Below, piece by piece: positions 31,439 through 37,979 of a DNA stretch of 37,979 bases. The DNA is taken from assembly GCA_002316005.1 (NCBI GenBank), contig DCIM01000078.1:59359-97337 (forward strand), given 5' to 3'. The notes beneath the pieces were generated by a model, which was given only the letters and a program-made list of their open reading frames with translations, did not search any database and was not told the DNA's origin. Source of the stretch: Prevotellaceae bacterium UBA1726. Its GTDB lineage: Bacteria; Bacteroidota; Bacteroidia; Bacteroidales; Bacteroidaceae. Position 1 is the stretch's first letter. Each line of letters starts with the position of its first letter. The translations under genes and the position numbers were made by a program.

Positions 31439-34400
31439 TTAGAATGTAACTGAGATACCAGCTGTGAGTGCACGCATAGCAGCATAAGAACCAGATGCAT
31501 AACCAGCACCAGATGTCATACCACCTGTACCACGAGTGTATCGTGGGTCGAGACCCTGACGAGCTGAAAGGAGGAAGAGATTCTCGCCAGCAACATAGAT
31601 GCGGAGGTTGTCTGCAGTAAACTTCTTGCAGATTGCCTTTGGCAATGTGTAGCCGAGAGTTACATTGTTGAGTGAGAGGTAGTTAGAGCTTGTGTTGAAG
31701 AAATCAAGACCAGCCTGTGTACCAACCATCAAACCATCATCAGCAGATGCTGTAGAGAGACGTGGGATGTTAGAACCCTTGTTTGTCTCGCTCCATGCAT
31801 TGAGGAGATCCTTGTGCATTGCCTCACCAGCGCTCTGACCATTGTGCATTGCTGCCTGATAGAAACCATCGTAGATCTTACCACCGAGCTGGAATGAGAA
31901 CTGTGCTGAGAAGTCGAAACCGTAAGCAGAAACGCTTGTACCGAAACCACCCTGTACTGTTGGGAGTGTTGTACCGCAGTTGTACTTTGTTGCCTCGTCT
32001 GCGCTCTTTGTGATCAGATCCTCTGACTTAACGCATGCATCTTCGTCTTTTGTAACATTACCGTCAGCATCGTACATTACATGCTTGTAGTACTGAGCCT
32101 CACCTGTCTCTGAATCTACGCCAGCATACTTATAGAGGTATGCATCGTATACAGAACCACCAACCTCAAGGATGTTGAATGAGCCCTTGATAGTGTGGTC
32201 AAGGTCAAGAATCTTGTTACGATAGTGAGTCAAGTTGATGTTAGCATCCCATTTAACGTTCTTGTTCTTGATGATAACGCCGTCGAGAGTCAACTCAATA
32301 CCACGGTTGCGCATCTCACCTACGTTAGCATAGTAACCAGAAACTGTCAAACCTGAAGAAGCTGGTACCTGGAGCCAGTAGAGAAGGTCAGATGTTGTAC
32401 GTGAGAAGAAGTCGATGCTACCGTTCAAGCGATAGTTGAAGAGAGAGAAGTCAACACCGAAGTTCCAAGCCTTGTTGGTCTCCCATGTGATGTTCTCGTT
32501 ACCCTTTGAATACATTGATGTCGAGTAACCAGTAACGTTGTTAGCAGAGTCCATAATAGGAGTAATCTTATACTGGTCAGCATATACATAGTAACCAGGG
32601 AGGTTATCGTTACCCTGAACACCATAAGATGCCTTAAGCTTCAAGAGGTCAACCCAAGTGAGGTTCTCCATGAACTTCTCCTTGTTCATCTGCCATGCAA
32701 GACCTACAGAACCGAAGTTACCCCAACGGTGACCTGGTGCGAAGATAGAAGAAGCATCGCGACGATAAGAAACAGAAGCGAAGTACTTGCTGTCGAAGTC
32801 ATACTGAGCACGACCGAAGAAACCTTCGTTCATCTTCTTGTCTGTAGAAGAGCTTGCTGACTTAAGGTTGAAACCATAAGCATTGTCGAGCTCACCGATG
32901 TATGGGTCATAGAGGTTTGTATTTTCACCTGAGAGGTACTGCAACATATAGTTGAACTGCTCATAACCGAGGAGAACATCGAAGTTGTGCTTCTCGATTG
33001 TCTTTGCATAGTTAGCTGTGTATGTCTGGTTTACTGTATAGTAACGGTTGTTATATACATAAGCCTCACCATCAGTTGTTGAGCTTGAACCGAATACGCT
33101 ATAGAGAGCATTGTAACGGTTGTTGTCGCTATTTACAGCGATATCAGCCTTCAATGTCAAGCCTTCTATAGGAGTGATGATAGCTGCCCAGTTGCCTGTG
33201 AAGATATCATTGTAGAGCTGCTTGCGGTTGTAGTCGTTATCACGAACAGCGTTACCTACGATAGAAGCACGAGCCTGATTTGTATTGGTCATGATATCAT
33301 AAACTGTACGACCGTTGTCAGTCATGATGTTACCCTGTGCATCACGAACATAGAGTGGGTAGATAGCACCCATCTGGTTTGCTACATAGAATACGTTGCC
33401 TGATGAACCCCATGATGAAGAAGAGTAAGAAGGAGTCTGTGAATTGATGTGAGCAAAGCCCATCTGAGAAACAACCTTCAACCACTTCTTTACCTGATAG
33501 TCAACGTTTGCACGACCAGTGTAACGCTGGTAGCGTGAGTTCTTTACGATACCACCATCGTTCAAGTAACCAACACTTGCATAGTAGTTGATGCGGCCTG
33601 AGCTACCTGCTACGCTTGTGTTATACTCCTGACGGTTTGACGACTTGTTGATTGTGTCATACCAGTTGTCTGGGAGGTAAGTGTACTCACCATCGCAGTA
33701 ACCGAGAGTTGCGTTAGGGTTGAGCTTGAAGTTTGTACCGATCATCTTCTCACCCTCTGGAATAGTGTAAACCTGTACACCAAGACCACCGTTATTACGG
33801 TTCAAGAGGTTAGCATCTGCGAAAGCATAAGCATCAGCTGCAGTTGCACCATGATAGTACTGTGAGTTGAACATTGCCTTGTACTGTGTCTCGTAGTACT
33901 CTGCAGGGTTTGTGATCAAGTCATAACGTGAAACCTCGCGAGAGTTTGTACCGAACTTAGCATCGAATGTAATCTTTGCATCACCGTCCTTAGCACGCTT
34001 TGTTGTAACGATGATGACACCATTAGCACCACGAGCACCATAGATAGCTGCAGCAGAAGCATCCTTCAATACTGAGATTGACTCAATATCGTTAGGGTTG
34101 ATTGCGTCAATTCCCGACTCGTAAGGAGCACCGTCAACAATGTAAAGTGGATTTGAAGATGCATTGATAGAGCCGACACCACGAATCACGATGTTTGGTG
34201 TAGAACCAGGAGCACCTGATGTTGATGTGATTGACAAACCAGCAACCTTACCGTTAAGTGCATTAACAGCATTACTTGTAAGGTGAGCACTAATCTCATC
34301 TGCCTTGATTTCACCGGCAGAACCAGTAAATGCAGAACGCTTTGTTGTACCGTAAGCAACAACCATTACCTCGTCGATTACATTATCATCATTCTCGAGA

Positions 34401-34675
34401 GTAACGCGAAGGCCTTTGCCTACCTTAAATGTTTTTGTCACCATACCAATGTAAGAAATCTCAAGAAGAGAATTCTTGTTTGGTACTTCCAATGAGAAGT
34501 TACCGCTGAGGTCAGTAACAGTACCGATCGTAGAGTCCTTAACACGAACAGAAGCACCAATAACTGGCTCTCCGTCTGAAGCAGAGACTACGACACCGTT
34601 AGCGGTTGTCTGTGCCAAAGCCATTCCTACGAATGCGAAAAGGCTGGCAAGAATCAAAGTGAGTCTTTTTTTCAT
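31439..34675 (-). CDS. SusC/RagA-family TonB-linked outer-membrane transporter
   Basis: The 1078-residue protein starts with a signal peptide (about 1-21). A carboxypeptidase-D-like regulatory domain (about 25-105, VVSASDGEPVIGASVRVKD) and a TonB plug (about 110-225, with the RGVGSINASSNPLYIVDG and ISVLKDASAAAIYGARGANGVI blocks) come next, and a large beta barrel ends in Phe (TAGISVTF). Such proteins import oligosaccharides or peptides with energy from TonB. It leads the susC-susD-lipoprotein operon from the promoter at 34880-34911. No sigma/anti-sigma pair or hybrid two-component sensor is adjacent, so control is not evident. Confidence 0.96.
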   Translation of the reverse strand: MKKRLTLILASLFAFVGMALAQTTANGVVVSASDGEPVIGASVRVKDSTIGTVTDLSGNFSLEVPNKNSLLEISYIGMVTKTFKVGKGLRVTLENDDNVIDEVMVVAYGTTKRSAFTGSAGEIKADEISAHLTSNAVNALNGKVAGLSITSTSGAPGSTPNIVIRGVGSINASSNPLYIVDGAPYESGIDAINPNDIESISVLKDASAAAIYGARGANGVIIVTTKRAKDGDAKITFDAKFGTNSREVSRYDLITNPAEYYETQYKAMFNSQYYHGATAADAYAFADANLLNRNNGGLGVQVYTIPEGEKMIGTNFKLNPNATLGYCDGEYTYLPDNWYDTINKSSNRQEYNTSVAGSSGRINYYASVGYLNDGGIVKNSRYQRYTGRANVDYQVKKWLKVVSQMGFAHINSQTPSYSSSSWGSSGNVFYVANQMGAIYPLYVRDAQGNIMTDNGRTVYDIMTNTNQARASIVGNAVRDNDYNRKQLYNDIFTGNWAAIITPIEGLTLKADIAVNSDNNRYNALYSVFGSSSTTDGEAYVYNNRYYTVNQTYTANYAKTIEKHNFDVLLGYEQFNYMLQYLSGENTNLYDPYIGELDNAYGFNLKSASSSTDKKMNEGFFGRAQYDFDSKYFASVSYRRDASSIFAPGHRWGNFGSVGLAWQMNKEKFMENLTWVDLLKLKASYGVQGNDNLPGYYVYADQYKITPIMDSANNVTGYSTSMYSKGNENITWETNKAWNFGVDFSLFNYRLNGSIDFFSRTTSDLLYWLQVPASSGLTVSGYYANVGEMRNRGIELTLDGVIIKNKNVKWDANINLTHYRNKILDLDHTIKGSFNILEVGGSVYDAYLYKYAGVDSETGEAQYYKHVMYDADGNVTKDEDACVKSEDLITKSADEATKYNCGTTLPTVQGGFGTSVSAYGFDFSAQFSFQLGGKIYDGFYQAAMHNGQSAGEAMHKDLLNAWSETNKGSNIPRLSTASADDGLMVGTQAGLDFFNTSSNYLSLNNVTLGYTLPKAICKKFTADNLRIYVAGENLFLLSARQGLDPRYTRGTGGMTSGAGYASGSYAAMRALTAGISVTF

Positions 34676-34879
34676 AAAATCTCTCTTTTGTTAATTAAAA
34701 AACTATTATGTTACTAAAATTTTCCCTATTACACTATAGATGGCTAAGGCAAAATGACGCAAAACGACTTTGCAAGCGCCGAAAAACGTGCATTATCTGT
34801 TATCCTATTAACACCTTATAATATAACTTTCTTCTCTCTCTGAGTGTAATTCTATACATAGAATACCACAAAGGATTTG

Positions 34880-34911
34880 CAAATTTATAGCAAAAATGCT
34901 AAAACGACAAA
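34880..34911 (-). promoter_or_regulatory. Promoter of the susC operon
   Basis: On the minus strand, TAAATTTG (34880-34887) and TTTG (34908-34911) are 20 nt apart, a full consensus match. The start near 34873 implies a leader of about 195 nt, long enough for post-transcriptional control such as sRNA binding, which is known for other SusC leaders. Confidence 0.75.
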
Positions 34912-35188
34912 TCTATTTAAGAAATTAACCTATATTTTTACAACTTTTAACTATATATTCGGTCAAGGTAGCAAAACTGACAAAAAAGTAACGATTTGCA
35001 AACAATTGCACTCAAAGCAAATGTTTTTTGTCAACCAAAGTAAAGTTTTCAGTAACCCGCCTAATAAATATGCAGTTTACTTGCACAACGGATTTCCGTC
35101 TCCTTCGTATACATACGCGCATAATAAATATAATAAGGTGGAAAAGCCGTTATTGGCAAAAAAAAGTCATTCAATAGCGGACTTTATC

Positions 35189-35254
35189 TCATTTCAGTGG
35201 AATGAGGAGGTCATTCTAATGGAATGAGGAGGTCATTTCAGTGGAATGACCTCC
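35189..35254. repeat. 22-bp tandem repeat, site 2 of the ATTCCATT family
   Basis: Three contiguous 22-bp units (35189-35210, 35211-35232 and 35233-35254) read TCATTTCAGTGGAATGAGGAGG with small changes. Unit 3 ends in GACCTCC instead of GAGGAGG, which creates a hairpin with unit 2. Confidence 0.8.
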
Positions 35255-35259
35255 TCATT
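35223..35259 (-). terminator. 15-bp hairpin after the S41 protease gene
   Basis: AATGAGGAGGTCATT (35223-35237) pairs perfectly with AATGACCTCCTCATT (35245-35259) around a 7-nt loop. It lies 26 nt past the stop codon on the minus strand. The T tract is missing, so it may protect the 3' end or stop transcription only weakly. Confidence 0.5.
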
Positions 35260-35285
35260 TGGGTTAAATGATTTTCCCTATAAAA

Positions 35286-37979
35286 CTATTTCTTCAGCAT
35301 CTCCTCTACTGCACGCTTCAACTGCACATCATTTCCACTGAGGAAATCCTCTGGAGTATTGTAAACTGTGATATCAGGATACAATGTGTTATTTTCGCCA
35401 AAGACTCCGTCTTCACCCTGGCAACCTACCTGCGGAATACCAAAAACAAGACTGCTATCCATCAGGCGCTCCCACCAAACAGCGGTCATTGTACCAGCAA
35501 CTGGTGTTCCAATGAGCTTTCCTATGCCTAAGGTCTTATAGACGAATGGGAAACCGTGACCATTCGAGTAGTCATTCTCGCAGATAAGCACGCATGATGG
35601 TTTTGTCCACTTATTCCAAGGATCCTTACCAATAAACTGTCCGTGTGGGATAAACTTCTGGTATTCCTTACCCGAAAGCAAGGTGCAAAGGTCATCGTGC
35701 AACCATCCTCCACCATTATGACGCTCATCCACGATTACTGCCTCGCGATTTCGGTTCTTATCGTTCAGAAGTTCAGAGAAAACTGTGCGGTAACTCTCTG
35801 AATCCATGGCTTTTACATGAACATAAGCCAAACGACCGCCCGAAAGTGAATCTACCAAATGGCGATTGCGTTCTACCCAACGCTTATAGAGCAATTCGTT
35901 CTGTGTTCCCTTGCTTATCGCCTTGATAATCACATCTTTAGCCTTGCCCTTGCCATCTGTAAAGGTGACGCGAACTCGTTTTCCTGCCTTTCCGTCAAGG
36001 AGTGCAGTATAGTCTTGTCCGGCCTTTATTTCCTCACCATCAATCTTTGTGATGATGCAACCTGCCTTCACGCCTGTTTCCTTAACTGCAAAAGGTCCCT
36101 TCTTGATTACTTCCTTCACCTTCAAACCATCACCTGTGTAGGTTTCATCGTAGAACAAACCGAGTTGTGCCGTCTGCAATGAAGGTCCTGGGGCATAATA
36201 GCGAGCACCTGTGTGTGAACCGTTCAACTCACCAAGCATCTCTGAGAGCATATCGCGGAAATCGTCATTATTATTAATATAAGGTAGGAATCGCTCGTAG
36301 GTTTTCTTATAGCCTTCCCAATCTACTCCATGAATCTGTGGGTCATAGAACTTATCCTTCACTTGCTGCCAGATATGCTCAAACAAGTACTTACGTTCTT
36401 GATATGGGCGATAGTTGAAGTTTGCTTCATAGTCAATATTTTTGATACTTCTCGAACCTACTTCATATCGCTTAATGCTTCCTCCACAGAGGTAGAGATT
36501 ATTCATTTCCTTGTCCCAAGCGAGACCTCCTCCACCTATTCCCTTGTTGATGAGTTCTGTCTTGTTTTCCTTCAAATCGTGCTTCCAGAGATCATATCCT
36601 CCCTCAAAAGACGACTGATAGTAAAGGTTCTCGCCATTCTTGTCAAGGGCGAAATCTCCAAGATGCGATGAATTGACAGTAAGACGGATTACTCTGTCCT
36701 TGCGGTTTTCAAGGTCGAACTTCAGCGGCTCAACCTCCTTTTGCTCCACTTCCTTACCTTTTTCCTCGGCTTTTTCGGCCTTCTTGGCATCTTTCTCTTC
36801 CTGTTTCTTCTCTTCTTTTTCTTCCTTTACTTCCTCTTTGGTTTTGAGTTCATCAACCTCATTTTCCTCTTTTGTGCGGTTGAATTTCTCGTATGCCTCA
36901 AGGTCAAAGAACATTATGAAAGCATCACTCTCAGCGCCCCAACTACCATGTGACCGATATCCGCGACTGTCACTCTCAAAGAGCATGGCTTTTCCGTCAA
37001 GAACCCACTTGCCATTTCCGTTGTTGTAGCCACTTTCTGTGAGGTTGGTGATTTCTCCCGAACCATCAGCTTTCACAAGTGCAATGTCAGAATTATTCCA
37101 ACCTCCAACACCTATATAATTAGAAAGGAACCAGCGCGAATCAGGACTCCACTGATACCAGATATCGCCATCACTATAGCTATACTGATATTTTCCGTCC
37201 ATACAAGTGACAACCTTCTTTGAAGCAAGGTCTATCACCTTCAACTCACCACGATTCTCAAGGAATGCCACCTTCTTTCCGTCTGGCGAATAAGAAGGAT
37301 ACTGTGAGGTAATACCGGAACTGATGAGTTGTTCTTCTTTTATTTCTGTGCAATATGTGAACGATTTCTCGTCCTTGCTTGCAATCTTTGCCTCATAAAT
37401 CTGCCAAACTCCATTGCGCTCAGAGGCATAGACAATACTCTTGCCATCTGGTGCAAAGTCAATATTGCGCTCCTGTTCAGGTGTGTCGGTTACTCGTTTT
37501 GTTGTGCGATAATCGAGTGATGTCACATAAACATCTCCATGCATCACAAAGGCAATTTCCTTGTTTTTTGGTGAAATGGAAATCTCAGTTGCACCATATG
37601 ACTGTATCTGACGAATGAGATCTTTGTCGTTTGTGTCGCTGATGATTGTGACCGCAAGTTTCTGTGGTTCTGCACCTTCACGCATTGTATAAATCTCGCC
37701 GTCATAACCGAAACAGAGTGTATTATCTTCGCTTACAGAGAGGAAACGGACAGGATTGCCTTTGTACGAAGTAAGGCGTGTCTTTCCACTTCCATCAATG
37801 TTGCGCTTATATACATTGAAAGTGCCGTCTTCCTCACTCAGATAGTAGAAAGAACGACCGTCAGAAGCCCATCGAGGAGTGCGGTTTTCCCCGATGAAAT
37901 CGCTGATTTTTGAATATTTTCCGTTGTCGCACATCCAGATATCACGAGCAATTGGTGATGTGTGGTGCTTGCGGAATGG
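35286..37979 (-). CDS. Tricorn-type S41 serine protease (5' end outside window)
   Basis: The frame is open to the right edge (897 residues visible; the first seen, PFRKHHTSPIARDIWM, continue the domain). The N-terminal part is a beta propeller of PD40-type repeats (SPDGKKVAFLE; APDGKSIVYASE). A Lys/Glu-rich linker is encoded at about 36735-36880. Further propeller blades, a core domain, a PDZ domain (GLKVKEVIKKGPF) and the S41 catalytic domain follow. The Tricorn tetrad is visible: Ser-His at 36213-36218 (LNGSHTG), the nucleophile Ser at 35565-35567 (NDYSNGHG) and Glu at 35394-35396 (GENNTLYPD). It degrades short peptides, in Bacteroidetes probably in the periplasm. The signal peptide is outside the window. 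Confidence 0.92.
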   Translation of the reverse strand, partial: PFRKHHTSPIARDIWMCDNGKYSKISDFIGENRTPRWASDGRSFYYLSEEDGTFNVYKRNIDGSGKTRLTSYKGNPVRFLSVSEDNTLCFGYDGEIYTMREGAEPQKLAVTIISDTNDKDLIRQIQSYGATEISISPKNKEIAFVMHGDVYVTSLDYRTTKRVTDTPEQERNIDFAPDGKSIVYASERNGVWQIYEAKIASKDEKSFTYCTEIKEEQLISSGITSQYPSYSPDGKKVAFLENRGELKVIDLASKKVVTCMDGKYQYSYSDGDIWYQWSPDSRWFLSNYIGVGGWNNSDIALVKADGSGEITNLTESGYNNGNGKWVLDGKAMLFESDSRGYRSHGSWGAESDAFIMFFDLEAYEKFNRTKEENEVDELKTKEEVKEEKEEKKQEEKDAKKAEKAEEKGKEVEQKEVEPLKFDLENRKDRVIRLTVNSSHLGDFALDKNGENLYYQSSFEGGYDLWKHDLKENKTELINKGIGGGGLAWDKEMNNLYLCGGSIKRYEVGSRSIKNIDYEANFNYRPYQERKYLFEHIWQQVKDKFYDPQIHGVDWEGYKKTYERFLPYINNNDDFRDMLSEMLGELNGSHTGARYYAPGPSLQTAQLGLFYDETYTGDGLKVKEVIKKGPFAVKETGVKAGCIITKIDGEEIKAGQDYTALLDGKAGKRVRVTFTDGKGKAKDVIIKAISKGTQNELLYKRWVERNRHLVDSLSGGRLAYVHVKAMDSESYRTVFSELLNDKNRNREAVIVDERHNGGGWLHDDLCTLLSGKEYQKFIPHGQFIGKDPWNKWTKPSCVLICENDYSNGHGFPFVYKTLGIGKLIGTPVAGTMTAVWWERLMDSSLVFGIPQVGCQGEDGVFGENNTLYPDITVYNTPEDFLSGNDVQLKRAVEEMLKK

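Larger units (their letters stand above)
34676..35285. other. Intergenic region 34676-35285
   Basis: No gene is seen in these 610 bases. They hold the long susC leader (about 195 nt, with a pyrimidine-rich CTTCTCTCTCTGAG on the plus strand at 34832-34845), the susC promoter (34880-34911), A/T-rich sequence to about 35160, and a 22-bp tandem repeat with a strong hairpin (35189-35259) next to the end of the S41 protease gene. Confidence 0.8.

Noticed and set aside
34877..35227. 116-codon open frame on the plus strand
   Set aside because: It covers the susC promoter and an A/T-rich stretch and ends in the 22-bp repeat; the composition is Lys/Asn/Tyr-rich as expected by chance.
35189..35254. Possible CRISPR array
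   Set aside because: The three 22-bp units are contiguous with no unique spacers, and no cas genes are present; it is a plain tandem repeat.

Overview
The window looks like a chromosomal segment of a gut or oral Bacteroidales bacterium, most likely Prevotella/Segatella-like. The signs are a BspA-type leucine-rich-repeat surface protein, a SusC/SusD pair, the order dut - TPR lipoprotein - DUF4292 lipoprotein - EnvC-like protein, A-rich leaders in place of Shine-Dalgarno sites, and many promoters of the Bacteroidetes form TTTG-N19/20-TAnnTTTG. There is no phage, plasmid, insertion-sequence transposase, CRISPR or rRNA signal.

Left third (1-13090). A minus-strand BspA-like gene runs off the left edge. 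Then, on the plus strand, come a stand-alone GyrI-like protein, an operon of a MerR/GyrI regulator, a HEAT-like protein and a secreted transglutaminase-like protein, and a pair of a PAP2 phosphatase and an M28 metallopeptidase. Next are two paralogous modules, each an ECF sigma factor followed by a four-helix membrane protein. The second module is preceded by a small secreted DUF3836-like protein. Both modules end in strong terminators and share a candidate ECF promoter (GTAA-type -35, 17-nt spacer, CGT[T/C]AT -10). An A+T-rich lipoprotein gene with a TonB C-terminal-like domain and a secreted acidic protein follow. Copies of an 83-bp dispersed repeat lie at 5106-5188 and 10138-10220.

Middle (13091-28962). 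A tRNA-Pro(CGG) gene is surrounded by partial tRNA-like copies and hairpins. On the minus strand come a helix-hairpin-helix protein and two Na+-dependent NSS transporters, with a divergent VanZ-like gene. Then there is an operon of long-chain acyl-CoA ligase, prfB, a 45-residue membrane protein and a CYTH protein, followed by the cell-envelope operon dut - TPR - DUF4292 - EnvC-like - M20 deacylase. The dGTPase gene dgt diverges from dut, so two dNTP-pool enzymes share one short intergenic region.

Right (28963-37979). A minus-strand susC - susD - lipoprotein operon has a clear promoter at 34880-34911 and a bidirectional terminator. It is followed by a Tricorn-type S41 protease that runs off the right edge. 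No glycoside hydrolase lies beside the SusCD pair.

The best candidates for undescribed biology are the duplicated ECF-sigma/4TM modules with their shared promoter, the tRNA-Pro fragment cluster, and several small intergenic repeat families, including 22-bp-period ATTCCATT arrays and a G/C-rich palindrome that also sits in frame inside a gene. All functional names come from reading motifs; no database search was run.
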